Below, in pieces: positions 42,969-56,796 of a stretch of 64,000 nucleotides of DNA. The notes beneath the pieces were generated by a model. The model did not search any database. It was not told the DNA's origin and was given only the letters and a program-made list of their open reading frames with translations. Every line of letters begins with the position of its first letter. Position 1 is the first letter of the stretch. A program made the position numbers and the translations under genes. The stretch covers positions 46,247 to 110,246 of the forward strand of contig SMSO01000037.1 in NCBI GenBank assembly GCA_004764695.1. Direction: 5' to 3'. The DNA is from Schizochytrium sp. TIO01. Its lineage: Eukaryota; Sar; Bigyra; Thraustochytrida; Thraustochytriidae.

Positions 42969-45900
42969 TTTGATTGACGTCCCTTAAGTGTAGAATGCCG
43001 AGCTGACAGTACTAAGAAGATTATGTGACGAAAGCTTTGGCGTCAGGAGGGGCTGAGTGAGAGAGGCTAACGTTCACGATAGCTGACCTCCTTCCTTTCT
43101 CTGTCTGTGTTGACAGATAGGTTTTGCGAGTTTATTGGTTTTGTTTGCTCGCGAGATGAAAAAAATGAGCACGACTAGTTCTCTGCTTTTGATAGTGGAC
43201 CAGCGGGTCTCCGCGACCTGCTGAGACCGAACCGGCGTTTCGAGACTGCTCAGGGCCAAGCTGCCGCCGGACCGCACAGATAGATGTGTCGCCTGACTTG
43301 GCCGAGCTCTTGCAGTTGCTGGCGTTGGTTTGGAGTTTGCTTTTTGCTCGCTTTGCTTCTCCACGCCAACTAACATTCCAACTAAGCTATTGCTAATACT
43401 CTCCTACTTCCTCGCTTGTCTAAAATGAACCAATTAATCGCCTGCTAACAACAAACAGGCCGGGATAGCACCTCTAGAGTATTCACTAGCGCACCGAGAG
43501 CCGAGGAGGAGGAAGCAGGAAGGAGAGAAAGGGTGCAGAGAGGTGCTTCTATGCCCCCCACCTCCGCCCTTTTTATTTTTTTCTTTCCTTAAGAAACACC
43601 CTGAGATATCTATATATGTGTATGTAAAGGTTTTTGTTTGTTTGTTCATTTTTACTTCATAGTTTTTTTTGTTTTCTTTTTTTCTGAATGGTCTCTTCGT
43701 TTGAAGTGTTGTGGGCTAAGGTGGGTGGTTGTATGGTATGGTCCATGCTCTGCAAGCCTTGGAGGGTGGTGACCTTGGAGTGAACGAATCTGGGATGGCA
43801 AGTACGTCTGCAAGAGGAGACGTTTCCATTCCTTTTCTTTTTCCTCATAGATAGCTAGGCAGTAACGAAAACAATTTATTTCTATTAACACTACTTCATT
43901 TTCAATAACTCCCATTATCATTATTATTGTCATTATCATTATCCCTCTTTCTCTTTCTCTCTTTCTCCCTCTGGCAATAAAAGACAAAGGTGGCTAAACT
44001 TGATGCAAAACTTTTCTCGCTTTGAGAAGTTCGCGAGACCTAATTCTCATTAGTTTTGATCTTGATGCCACGCAAGCATGGCTATTTTACAAATAAAAAC
44101 AAAAGGGAATCTGAGCGATGCCTTTGCTTCTGCGCAGAAAGATCCTCCTCACATTGACTCATTCGTTCACAGTAGGCACACGAAGGCCTCAGCCATCTTC
44201 GTGGTGGTGATGATGACCTGCTCATTTGCTACGCCACCCTGGTTTCTGTGCTTACGGCCCTTCTTCTTCTTTGTTGTGTCTCAAACATTCGCTGTGAGAT
44301 CTCCACGGTATTACGGGTTTCCGCGAAGGTTTACAGATGAGCAGCGTTGGCTTCTTGAATATCGCTGCTCAAACCTTAGCCTGCACATCTTCATCCATGA
44401 TTTCATAAACATCAACCCAATGTTTCAAAACGACGTGCCCTGTGTCCGTGCGGTAGTATCAGCGAGAGCGTCAGGCATGGTCGAAAGTGGAGTCACGTGG
44501 AGTCGAATTCTTTGGATATCCATTCCAATGTCGCAGCACCTTGTTCTTCAAAAAGGCAACAAAACTTCCTCTCGCCAAACGCGCGGAAAAGTGCCCATCC
44601 TTATGAGTCCCGTGTCTCTGTGCACCTCCATAAATTCGCAGTGCACCGCCTTCCGCCTGTAAGTCTATCGCCCTTCTCAGCCTTGCTCCAGAGACAAACG
44701 AGCAATTTTTTATTCTTGCTCTTCATCTTTTCCTCGCATTTCTGGTTTTAATATTTTTATTTAAAAAATTAAAAAATAAAAGTCACGAACAAACCTTCCA
44801 TTGATCTTTTGTGATTGTACACTTGACAATGACTCAGGCAAGAGTCGTAACCTTCAAATAGCCCCCGTTAGAGCTTCGGAGCCAAAGCAAGCCTTTGGAG
44901 CGATGCGCATGCACACTAGATTCTCCTCGATCCTCGTCACCCGCCAGTCTAGTAGAGTGATGACTCACTTTTATAGGATCTCCTTCTTATCTCTAGCAGA
45001 CCTGAGGATAATAGCGGCAGGACGGCCCAGCTGCCGCAGTCTCCCCCCGTCCGTTTCCCTCGTCTTGAGGCAGCACAGAGCCTCTGTTATACGTCCAAGA
45101 CCTCTCTACAGCATCGCCAAAGTCGAGTGGGCCAAGACGCATCGCCCGCTCTGAGCAGAAGGGCTCCCGAAAGATCAGAAGATAGAGGCTAAAAAAAGCT
45201 TTGAGCTCTGACTTCAAGCGTATCAAAGGCTCTCTCCTTCCTTAAAACAGCTCAGGACCGTGCTTTGAGACTTCATCTCACGAGACGAGGCAGTCTTTGA
45301 ATCAACAAGTTCTTCTGATTGAGTGGAGAAAGAGAAGAGAAGAATCAGTTTCTTTTCATTAATTTTAAACAACAAAATAAAAACTTTATCGAATTGAAGG
45401 GGAGCACACTGGGACCAGGCGCAGACTGACCTGCCAAGTTCGCCTGCAGGGGGTACGTATGACGTTATCAGCAGGGGCCACCCTCGCTTCCTCCTTATTG
45501 GACGAGTAAATGTTTCAGCGACAGGTAGATTCTGTTTACCCCTTAGGTCGAATCAGAGCCACCCCACAGTCTTGTTTTTATTACGGGGACACCCTGGGTA
45601 AGAAAGTTGCAGTTGTGAGGTAGAGGAGTAAGAGTGACAAGGGTGAATTTAGAATTGAGAGTTCTATAGTGCCCTTGTAGAAGATTCCCTGGTGCACTTT
45701 TGGGAGGAAGCAGACAGAGCACTCGCATCTTTCTCGTCTTGAAACTTTGGGCACTGTGGCCGAAGATCAAGTTGAACTCCTCTTTGACGTCTCCAGTTAA
45801 GCTATCCAGAAACCACCGCTGGGCCCAAATATGATAACGATGGGTAGAACTTGATAATCCCCATGCTGACGTGTCTCTGCTCTTTTCGCAGATATTGACA

Positions 45901-46168
45901 TTGCGTTGTCGAAGAAGGCAACTTTTGCCACGAAAAGTCTCAGGTAAGCGCGTAGACGGGTCAGTCAAATCGCTTTGAGCGTCGCAAAAGGAGTCTTTTC
46001 TTCCTGTTCGCGCTGTTACAAGAAGCCACGATCCTGTTTGTCTTCTTGGGTGAAACAAATCTACCGCTTCCTTCCTAGACTCACGTTGCATCGATTTGAT
46101 TTTCTTTTTGATTTTCTTCTTCTTCTTTTTATTTATATTTTAGTCATTCGTATCTAAATAAAAATTGC

Positions 46169-46207
<39 letters not shown>

Positions 46208-49200
46208 CTCTGCAGGGAATGTAATATGACAGTTTTATAAATTCTTTGTTAGCGTTCCTAACAAGTTTCCTCCTTTTCTTTTCCTGGCAGAAAGAAGGAA
46301 ATCTGGTGTCGTATGCGATGATGATGCCGTGGAATTTAAACGAGCCGAAGGAGTCACATACTAACTTCAACAGGGTGTGATCTTTACCTGCAGCCAACGA
46401 GAACTGAAAAATGAAGGCTGTGGATCGATTTGAACCACGATTTACCCTCGTCCATAGGCACCTCTGATCAAGCCAGGCTGCGATTACCACAAATGAATTC
46501 GAGGGACGCAGAGCTGCGGAAAGCTGATCCCGGCCAATTTGGCAAGCTTAGCAAAAGATCGGGCTACACACGAACTTGAAATGCATAAATTTCAGTTTCT
46601 GGCTTTCTCTTGATTCTTTTTCTCTACCCGAGAGCTAGTTCGCTAGCGCGATTTCTGTGAGGTGACGCTTACATACCGATTTCTACCTTACAACTACTGA
46701 TTTCCCTCCCAGCTTGAAATAGCTCGTTTACCAGGCTTTTATAATCCCTACCGGTTATAACCAACATCAATCATGAACAGAAGAAGTGAAACATTTAAGA
46801 CTGTGTCCACGACACTATTATGTCCCTTGGAAGACGGGCAAGAATAGCCTGAAAGCGCGGAACCCTGCTTGAGTATTTTCATAAATGCATCTCTTTTCTT
46901 GTCTGTTTCATCTCTATATTTCATCTATCCACAGCAACCAGACTTTCATACACGTTGCAGATAAAACCCAATTGCTTTCATTTCAGAGAAGAAATCGACA
47001 ACAAGAAAACTTAACGAGGAATGGAATCCGAACTAGGTATTCTTATGCAATATATATTTGTATAAAAATGTTTTATTCACAATTTTGTGTACCTAATACT
47101 ACTAATACTGCTATTAGTAGTATTTATTTATTTAAAAAATGAATTTTTACTTTAAACTTTTTGTTTTTAATTAAAACATCCTTGTATTAAAAAAAACGAT
47201 CCGCAAGTGTTTCTTGCAGCAGGGTGAGTAACCAGCCAACTCTGAACCATCTCCTGCTCCTTTTCCCCTTGACGAGCCTATGCGAAGAAACAGGCTTCTG
47301 CTACGAGACGACAACAATAAGCAATAAAGAAATCTTCCTTGTGATTTTGCAGCGTGGATAATTAAAGAAAAAGGAAAGCGCACTGTTTGATCTGATTAAA
47401 GAGAACCGACGTCCTTTGTCTGCCGCTGCTTTCCAAGCCATGCTTTAGTAAAGCTTCTTACGAGTGCGAGTAAGCGAAACATTTATTTGAAGACTTTTTC
47501 ATTCTTCGTCGAATGCATCGAGCGGCACCAATTACTGGCAACAAAGGCACATTGGAACCGTGCTTAATGGCTGAGCATAGCTAGAACATAGTACTTACAA
47601 ATAAGCTATATTCCGGATATTCATGTTGTTGTTGCAATGCTTGAAATCATGAATCTAGACAGGTAGAAGATGGCTAAGCTGAGACATCTTCACAGTGCTC
47701 AAGTATTTAAAAGAAAGTGATAAGAGTGAGTTTAGCGTATCCCCTTTCGTTCCTTTATAGTATGTATGTATTTATCATAAAGCTGTCACTTCTGCATTTG
47801 AGGCGATCCTATTCTTTCTTCAGAAGAGCTAAACAAAACAAAAAAATCAAATCAAATCGAATCGAATCGAATCGAATCAATTCAAACCCAAACCCTCAGA
47901 TACGCTTTACAGGGAAGCTAGTTTGCTAGGCCTGATAGTGTATTTTTCATTTCGCATGCCTTTAAGATATGAACGCCATCATCTTTCTGGTGGTAGCAGC
48001 TCAGTATATCGTAGGAATTCTAATGCAAGGGAATGGACCAATTGGAAAAGCAAAGGAAACAAGAAGCTTGTGAACAAAGTTCCACCCTGTTGCTTCGAGA
48101 CGAATTCCTCGGGCCTTGCCATTCATCTTGTCGATGTTGTTCTATGTACAAGATTTTGAATCGCCTGATATTGGCCTGAATATGATTGATCGTACAGAAT
48201 TTCTCGGAGTTTCATATACAAAGAGGATAAAGATAATGCAATGCATGATCGCATTTCACCTCGGCAAATAATGTTCTTATCCTCTGAACATAGGTATGCA
48301 TTAACGCAAGCGAAAATTGTTAAATCTTACTGTGATATCTTAAAGAAGTGCAGAAACGCCCTTGGCTTCAGGCTTTATTTGGCAGGTTAATATCAAGTGT
48401 TCTTTTTTTGCTCAACCTAGTTTCAAACAATTTTTCGCTCAGCACCATATAATCTAGCCTAACGTTGCAAAGTTTGCAATCACATTCTTGAGCTGATGAT
48501 GTTGTGATTTTCTTCCGCAAATGCAAAGAATATATTTGGTTTTGCATAGTTGTTCTCTAAGGACAAAGGAGAGAAAAGAAAAGAGCAGCAATACGCATCC
48601 TGCCTACTAATAACTTTGAACAGGGTGGGCCCACAGCCAGTGAGACAATAAAGAAGAATACAGTCTAATGCATCAGTATCACGAAACCTGTTTAATATGC
48701 CACTTGAATTCTCTAGCTACCTATGTCTTCTAGGAACCTGCATCGCAGTTCTTAGCGCCGGTTTTATATTTTTATTTTGCGTTGTTGGGTTCTAATCGAA
48801 AACTGAAGAAAAGAGGTACATATGAAGTCAGCCTCTTTTCTAGGATTGGTCTCTCTTTAGCCTCCCATCCTTAAATTAGGTTTTTCTGCATTTCTATTTC
48901 TTAAAAAATAAATGCTGTTGTTAAAAAATGAAATTTCAATCAACTGTAATACATTGTGGATAAGTGATGACAAGGTTAACTGGAGGGTGAGTCGAGGCCG
49001 TTACCAAACAAACAAAAACAAACACGAGGGTGGAAGCAAATTGGAGGCAGACACTCGACACTGTAGACTACTGTTGCGATCCCCATCTTCTTAACTTGGC
49101 GAGGCTGGGCACTACAAATATTTTATCCGCCCGAGGTTACGGGAGAACTCTGAGGTTCAAAGTTGATCATGCCTCGCCACACGTGGAAAATTCTGAATTT

Positions 49201-52200
49201 CTCGAGTCAACACCCCCTTTCGAATCGCGAATCTTGGGCCCCTTACAGCCCCCTTTAAGATACCCGCCGTCCTTGGTTTTCGAAAAGGAAAAGAAAAAGG
49301 AAACCTTCGCGGTCTCCCGCCTCAAAAGGTTGCTTGCACCGAGTGCTCGTTGTACAAAGGGCTGAATATTACTACTCATTACTACCATGTTGGCACCCAG
49401 TGCCCTCGCTATATGATTGTGAAATGATGAACTTCGCAGATGCGATGAGGCAGGCGGCCATTTGCTGCTTGCTCCGTGGCGTACTTCACGCAGTCAGTCG
49501 CTCTACCTACTACTGACCTGAAATCCATCGTCCCCCACGAAAGCCCTTGAAAATCTATCTTGCACCCCAGAGTTGAGCTCTTGCGGCCTACTGTAGTTTT
49601 TCAAGCACACCTTCCTTTACTTGGCCATTCTCGTTTCAAGCCTTCAAATTTCGAAATAAGTACCAAGGTAGCTAGTAGCTATCCAATTCTCTAACCCGTG
49701 AGCAAACATCAGAACAGCGTCTTTACAGCAGCACCCTGCTACCACTACTTATACAGGCCACGTACTGGCGCCTTTCAAGTGCTAAGCAGACAGCGGCTGC
49801 CGGAACCGAGAGAGGCACCCGCCCTGCCAAAGCTCCAAAAGCTAGATTCGTTTAGGTGCTTCTGAAATGACATCGTGCGCCAGGTCCGGTTCTCTCAAAG
49901 CCCTTCTGTTTGCGACTGGGAAGAGGTCCCAGTCTCCTTCAATGAGGTAGTAGTACCTACGGCAGGTAGGTAGCATGCTGGTATCGAGAAGACGAGAAAT
50001 TGTGTGAGGGAAAACATCTTTCAAGGCTTTACAACCCCAGCGCTGAGGCTCTCTCTCACAGGAGCTTGCTTATAAAGAGAGAATAAGAGGAAAACCGGCT
50101 ATTGGCGAGAGGAGGGGGTGGAGATTTGGCTGCAAAGAAACAGTGATTAAGTTGGTTTATTCCGCTTGAGGATTGATTGACGACTTGTAACGCGGAGGTG
50201 TTTCAGGATGAAAGAGACGCGCCAGGAGCCGCAATGCATTGGCGACACGCTTCACCAGATTATTCGAATTGTGAGAAAAAAAGCTATACGACTCTGCGAT
50301 AGCTGAGGCAAGCAAAATTACCATAATTCGGGGAAGAATAGCGTAACAGGAATTATTTTCTACTTCTTAGCCAACTCCACAAGCACTCGAAGGCCTAAGG
50401 AAAGGTCAAAGAACGAGCTATCAATACAGCCACTGACTGACCTTGCCTGCACGTGCGCAATGAAATAGCGCCAGCCGCTCAAGTTGGAATATGGCCTAAG
50501 GGGAGAGCATTGCGAGTTCAGCCAACAATAAACATAATCTCCATCGATGCAAATCAGAACGGGGCAAGTAAGAAATTCCCTGCTGGCTTTGTCGATCCTG
50601 ATTAATTTCTATTTCTTACCCTTTTTTAATGAGAACAAAATAATGTAATACAATTAAAAAGACGCTAGGTATCGATTTTCTCGCTCGCTAAGTTGGTTGC
50701 ATCATGCCAGGTATGTCGATTCACTTTTGAGAAACCTTGTCATATTATTTGACACTGTTCGCTGCGTGCCGAATTGCATCTTCTGAAAAAGGCTTTTGTT
50801 GCCGTGGGCCACATGTGCATCGAGATGGTGGGCAGTTTTGTGCTGAGTTGAGACAGAATTCATCAGCCTTCCTTTATCTACACCCTGGACAGTGCATTTT
50901 TTACCTTCGAATCGCACTCCTAGCCCGTGAAGTAGATAAGCTTCTAGTAGTCATTGCAAACTACTACTACATTGCCGAATATTTATGGCACCAGCTAGCC
51001 TTGGGACTAGGACACTTCTAGACTTGTTAGAAAGTGGTCATACATTGGAAGACAGCACTTGGGCTGGAGCCACGAATTCGGCCGTACAGAAGCAAGATTC
51101 AGAATGAGAGGCTCTGAGTTCGGAGAATAACGCCGTGCACTCGCACGAATAATGAATGGAGGATCACAATCAATGAAATGTTCCATCTCTCTCAATAATC
51201 TCTGGATGTTGAACAGGAGCAAGATGCCTAGCTATCGAGACAGCAAAGGTTTGTTGATGATTCCCCATTTCATCTTGCATGTTATATGATTTGATGTTTT
51301 CAATTTTTTAATTTTTTTTTCCTGTTTGGGCGCATTCTTTTCTAAATCGGTCCAAAGTCTTTTTTTAGCCTTTGCCCATGTAAAGTGATTAATTTCTTTA
51401 TTGCAATACTAAATGCCCTTGGGATTGAAGATGATAGGCATCGCGATCTATATAGCTGAAGCACAGTCACCATGATTTTTAATATCCCAGCCAGCATGAC
51501 CTGATGTCCCTTGCACAGCACGTATTTGCTCAAAGATTCAGAGATACGACACGTGGCTGCCAATCAATCAAGCATGGTACAAGATTCATGCTAAGAGCCT
51601 ATTGCAGAGTAGGTAAAAGCGAGTATAATAAAATGATTCTTGAAATTTTCATTTCGCACGTGCCGCAAAAATAAATAAGATCATAAGTATCTACTAGCAT
51701 CGCAATGATGTGTGGATAGATTCTGCTTTGCCTTTTATCAAATAAAAATTCTCCTTACCAAATTCCAAATTCAACGAAGCTGTGAACGCAAAAGGTATTC
51801 TCTTATTTTTAATGGTGTAAATTTGAGAAAAATGAAGTAAGTATTAGTCACGGCATGCTGTAGTTCAAATTTCAAGCCGATTCAGGCAAGCTTGCACCTG
51901 CACGTCCATTTCTTCTGAAGTTCATTCTCAAGGTATTCAAGCCCAAAAAACAAATCTATTCAACACTTTTTCCTTGCGCACCTTGCGATCTTGATGGCCT
52001 TAGCAGACCTCCAACCACTTTCCATCTCTTGATCTTCCTCTTTTTTTTTTCCTTTTTTTTTAACAACTATAATCTTTTATAAATCTTTGTTGCTTCACTT
52101 CATTTTGTTCGCTTGCACACTGGGCCACGTTCGTCATACTAGTAGGCTATGTTTCTCGCAACTCGTGCACGTTCTCGAGCCAGCTCCGCTGCTCAGCTCT

Positions 52201-53751
52201 TTAGCTCAGCGCAATCGTGCCCAGCTTTGCGAGGTTTACTTCCAACACTTTGGACAGCACGTGCAGCCCATTACATTCAACTTGCACTTTTACTTCAAGT
52301 TGTCTCCATTTTTCAAATTTTTTTAATTATGAAACAAAACAAAAACATTTTCAACTGTTTGAAGAAAAAATATATGTAAACTAAAAGAAAGTGAAAAATA
52401 TTCATTCTTTCTTGAGAAAGACACAATTTCGTGAGCAGTTGCGATCTTAGCCGCATTCACCCTTGCTGCATCTCCACGACGGGGGCAATCACTGGTCTGC
52501 ATACCTTTGTATCCTTCCCTGACTCGAATCTTCAAAGTAGACAAAGCTCGATTTTTTGATGAATGAGACCGCCTTCCAATTTGCGATCACGATCCTCTCC
52601 CTTTCACTAGGAAGTCCGGACTTCCTCCCTTGCCTGCCTGCGCCTTTCTAGAGTTCTTTCATTTCATCATCGCAGCAACTTCAACGTCATCACATATCAA
52701 AAGAGAGCTCATCTTCTCAGAACATGCTGCCTGCAGTTTCGAATCGTATACGAATTTCTGTTTGTGTTTTTCCGAATGCCGCATTACCCATCTGTAAAGA
52801 CAAGGCCTACTTTCAAGCGAGTCTGCCTCCCTCTTCCCCCTTTTTGTTATTTCGTTTGCTTTTGTACATTGCACCCCTTTCTTTTCTTTTTTCAAAAGTA
52901 CACATCTCGCTCAGGCAATCTTGCCCAAGATGCGGTCGCCGTGGGCCACCAATTCGGCATTTCGAGCCGCCCGCGGATGGCCTGCAAGTAAGTCGCAGGC
53001 CTTCAAGCCCGGCGGCTGCCTGCCTGGCTGCCTGGCTGCCTGCCTCGAGCAAGACGCCTGACTAGTGATCGCTCGCTGTACGCGCATGCACGCCTTCCAC
53101 CAGTACCGCTGACTGAATCCCGCGCCACAAGCAAGAAATTCAGACCTCGCGGGAATCTTTCAGCTGCCGCCAGCTCTGGACGCCTCCAGCTCGCTCCTGT
53201 CGCACCAAGTAAGGCTGCCTACCAGTGTAAGGCCGCCAAGATGCGACGATTGTGCACCACAGGTTGAGCTGCTACAGCTGGAGGTGCTCATGGTAACGGT
53301 GCTGGAGGCCGTGGACCTGTACGAGCTGGAGGTCGGCAACGTGGATAAAGGAGCAAAAGCCCTAACTTAAACGGCAAGAATACCTTGTCAGCCTTCAGCT
53401 TGCTCGATCCGCGAGGGAATTAGAAGCAAGCAGCCCAGCTTCGTCCCGAATCGAGGTGGGCTTACGAGCCTGGGGCTGAATTCTGCCTCATGAAATGCAC
53501 GCTGTGAGTGGAGGCCCGGTTCGGCGATCATGCCTCTGAATGAATAGCGTCTCTGATTGCATTCATCTCACTCAAGTCAAACAAAGATGATGAGTATAAT
53601 GCCTTTAAAAAAAGGTAATTGTTGTTCCTTTTGGCCGATACTCTTAGTAGTCTTATCACTCTTACCTATCCGAAACTGTAATATAATCTACATGTGTCCC
53701 TGCTTATGTGCAGTGAGTGAATTCTGAGCTCAATACCAGGTTACACTATTC
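42969..53751. other. 10.8-kb stretch without a recognisable gene
   Basis: Open stretches reach 194 codons (44,078-44,662, plus) but look like chance: no domains, mixed composition and no partner exons. Simple repeats include CATTAT runs at 43,912-43,940, (TTA)n at 46,169-46,207, (AATCG)n at about 47,856-47,878 and CTGCCTGCCTGG runs at 53,018-53,045. A GC-rich island occupies about 52,900-53,540. Overall the region is AT-rich with frequent poly-T and poly-A tracts. It may hold non-coding RNA genes, exons of a heavily split gene or structural chromosome DNA; the sequence alone does not say which. Confidence 0.5.
46169..46207. repeat. (TTA)n microsatellite
   Basis: About 13 uninterrupted TTA units within the gene-poor region. 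Confidence 0.97.
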
Positions 53752-55323
53752 ATGACCGCCACAAGCGTCTCGCTCTCGGCGGGAACTGTCTTACTGCTTA
53801 CTGTGCTGGTTGTAGGGATATGTGTGAGCTATTCAGCGGGCGACCTAGAGCTGGATGGTGTAGCGGAGTGGGGCTTTGTGCAACGTACTGCCGGTGGACT
53901 TGTTGAAGGTGTTGCATTTGCAAACGCAACGATAGCTCAGGTTCCCTTTGAGAATCTCTCCCAGAGCGTGAGGTTAAGACGCCCGGCGCTGGTTCGAGCA
54001 GCAGAACCAGCCTTAGAATGGCCTGCCCTACGTCGCTGGAAGCAAAAAGGCTATCTCGCTGGGACTATAGATGAATTACATGTTGTTACCAGCGAGCAGC
54101 ATGTAAATATACACCTTGCCAAGGACCGTCCTATGGGTTCTTACATGAGCCAGCAACTGGAAGAGTCCAGGTCAAACGAGGAAAATGAAATACCAAGTTA
54201 TGAGCAAGAGCGTCGGCTTGCAGAAATGCAGGAATCTTTGCAACGTAAGCACTCTTCGCCTCGGATGAAGTACGTGGATCTAGAGTCTAAATTCCTGAAC
54301 TCAAACGTCGAGGACAACAACGAAAGAAACCTGGATCAGAATTATTACTACGGCACTACAAACTTGAAATCAATTTGTAATCGCACGCAACTCTGCAGTG
54401 ACCTGCCAGGTATATCTGCTTTGTTTGTACAAGATCCGTTGCTAAACAATGTTCCTACCGAAACGAATCAACTTTACATGTGGATTGGCAAACCTGGAGT
54501 TGTCGCGGGAACCCATTACGATGTCTTTCACAATCTTTTTGCACAAATCACAGGGCGGAAAAGATTTCTCATTATGAATATTACTGATGCAGAGAGGATT
54601 TTTCTTTTCCCTTACTTGCATCCACACTCTCGCCATTCCATGCTTGAGCTGGACAGCCTAGATATTGATTGGAAGAAATCAGACTTACCCGTTGAGATGC
54701 ATGTGATTGATCTTGAACCTGGGGATATTCTTTACATTCCGCCTCACTGGCTGCATCGGGTATTACCTCTCCCAAGCGATGACGACTTGTCGATAAGTGT
54801 GAACGGCTGGACGGCCAGCACCGAAGCCGTGTTTGCTGACTTTTTACGAAAGCTCCCTCTCCCGCCCTGGCTTCACCTTCAAGACACGGCGGTCCCGCAA
54901 AGGCTTGCAACGCTTTACCATTTGTGTGTATCCACCTTATTGGACACCTTGGTACCTGCAATATCTGATAGGAAGAAGTTCCTAGAGCAACTTCTTAAAC
55001 AAAGATACAACGGGAAGATTGCATCAATGCTCTCGTGCTCATCTTGCCCTTCAGGCCTTGCCACAGAATCATCCCAATCTGTTGAGGGTATTGGTACTAA
55101 CGATCAAGTCCTGCGTTCAAAGAAAGCTCTAGCTTTTGCCATGGAGAAGGCCTCTACAGTATCTCAAATTAAAAGTGAAGCACTTCGCATCCTAGCTGCA
55201 GATTATGTCGAAGTACTGATGCACCATGCATTTGGCTACCCGCAAGCATGTACGTATTTGCACTGTCTGATAGAAATGGCTAGCGAGCTCTCCGAAGATA
55301 CTGAGTGCTTGAACCTTGTGTAA
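53752..55323 (+). CDS. JmjC/cupin-8 oxygenase with signal peptide, probably ER-lumenal
   Basis: 523 residues, single exon. A hydrophobic N-terminal segment (SLSAGTVLLLTVLVVGICVS) ends near residue 28 and is a signal peptide or anchor. Potential N-glycosylation sites are Asn58, Asn68, Asn210 and Asn276. The JmjC fold is clear: an N-terminal PALEWPALRRW block, Fe(II) ligands His255 and Asp257 in GTHYDVFHN, GRKRFLIM with the 2-oxoglutarate lysine, and the distal His335 in GDILYIPPHWLHRV. All three metal ligands are present. Soluble JmjC proteins of this type hydroxylate proteins (JMJD6/7/8, FIH class); the secretory signal makes JMJD8 the nearest analogue. The C-terminal 160 residues are helical and unassigned. 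Substrate unknown. Confidence 0.9.
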   Translation: MTATSVSLSAGTVLLLTVLVVGICVSYSAGDLELDGVAEWGFVQRTAGGLVEGVAFANATIAQVPFENLSQSVRLRRPALVRAAEPALEWPALRRWKQKGYLAGTIDELHVVTSEQHVNIHLAKDRPMGSYMSQQLEESRSNEENEIPSYEQERRLAEMQESLQRKHSSPRMKYVDLESKFLNSNVEDNNERNLDQNYYYGTTNLKSICNRTQLCSDLPGISALFVQDPLLNNVPTETNQLYMWIGKPGVVAGTHYDVFHNLFAQITGRKRFLIMNITDAERIFLFPYLHPHSRHSMLELDSLDIDWKKSDLPVEMHVIDLEPGDILYIPPHWLHRVLPLPSDDDLSISVNGWTASTEAVFADFLRKLPLPPWLHLQDTAVPQRLATLYHLCVSTLLDTLVPAISDRKKFLEQLLKQRYNGKIASMLSCSSCPSGLATESSQSVEGIGTNDQVLRSKKALAFAMEKASTVSQIKSEALRILAADYVEVLMHHAFGYPQACTYLHCLIEMASELSEDTECLNLV

Positions 55324-56796
55324 GTCTCAGACTTAACATTTCCTAGCTTCATGTGAAAGTTAAACTTTCCATCCTTTGGAATCAGAGGCATGCATGACCA
55401 TGCAAAAGGATGTGATGCCTCGATCTTGTATCAATTTGTTTGACAGTGCACCAAGGGTTTATGTATCAAAGACTAATACACGCACTCGCGACTAATGTTC
55501 GATGGCTTTTGTACGTAATATAGATCAGCCAGAGCTACTGTTGAACGTGCATTAGACGTGGTATAACAGAAGTTCCTAACAAATTAAACTGTACTATAGA
55601 GGGAATGCGCAAGCGTTCTTCTTGATTGCATAATAATGGTCAGAGCAGACGTTTGGTATCAGTGCATGTACCCTCGATACTTTACAGCGAGGAGAAATAC
55701 AAGCCGATGGTTGAGAATCAGCATGACAATCTAATCTTGTAAATATTTATTCCCTTTAAAAATTTAATGCGGAGAGCCATGATCCTAATCACATCTGAGA
55801 GATGATATTCACTGTCGATAGGGTGTTGCTGAAAAATAACTCTAGTTAGCTTGAGGTTCACTGTAAAGATGTAGGCAAGGGACTTATTCAAGAGTTAGCG
55901 AACTGCTGTCCTGGAGAATAAATTCCAGGACAGATGGATTCATGTAGTATTTAAGGAGATTAAGACATTCTTGAAAGGTGTTAGAGATAATCAATGGGTT
56001 TAGGTTCATTCGACCTCTACAACCATCGATTCAAGTTACACCATGCTTGGATGTAGGTAATGTGTATTCCCACTTCTAGTTCTTGACTCTGGCAGTCACA
56101 TGAATCTGGCTGCCTATTCTTGCTCTATTGTAAACCCTATGTCTACTGGGGTTTCATAAAAGGACGCCAAGAACTCTAGAAATGTCTTGTCCACTAGTTC
56201 CTTCGATTGGAGATCTCAGCAGGTGTCAAACTGTAAAACTTGAGAAATGCCACTTGTACTCGACATTACTGACCTGATCTTGACTAATTAATACCTTGTT
56301 TTGGAAAAGTCGTAATGTCTAGAAGAAAGTATACTGGCTTAGAAATGAAGTCACAGCATGAAAGACATCCATACTCTGGCACCAGAACAAATCACAATAC
56401 GACACAGATTACAAAATACTGCTATGCTAATTCAAAAAGCAGTTTCCTTGGACTGTAACATACCTTGCTATAGTTATTCATATATTCTAGGATGTACTTT
56501 TTAAACTTCGCATGAAGTTAACCAAAACTTTATAATATCTCGAGTGCTCAACATGTAAGCGTGTTCAGGTGTTGACCTTTATGTTGGTAGTTATTTATTA
56601 CTTGGTAATTCAGAGAAAAGCATAGGCATTGGCAAGGTGAATAGAAATAACTACACCCTACTTTTCTTTCAACAATTAAATTCAAAAATAGTACCAGTAC
56701 CTACATACACTATCTACTTCATGCTAATGTATTTTGAAAAGAAACAGAACGGAAGATGTAAATGGTGATTAAGCAAATTAATTTTTGAGATACTAA
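55324..56796. other. Convergent spacer (JmjC 3' / TPR-headpiece 3')
   Basis: AT-rich, no open stretch of note. Contains the two 3' UTRs. Nothing structured was recognised. Confidence 0.5.

Noticed and set aside
44078-44662. 194-codon plus-strand frame in the gene-poor region
   Set aside because: Composition is mixed with poly-Phe from T-rich sequence, there is no domain, and the opposite strand looks equally plausible in places.
46426-46445. tRNA T-arm-like GGTTCAAATC on the minus strand
   Set aside because: The flanking five bases on each side do not pair and no D-arm is visible.
53112-53370. Open plus-strand stretch ending in an amphipathic Leu/Val/Glu-rich run
   Set aside because: No ATG in frame and it lies in a GC-rich island where long open runs are common. 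It could be an exon but nothing joins to it.
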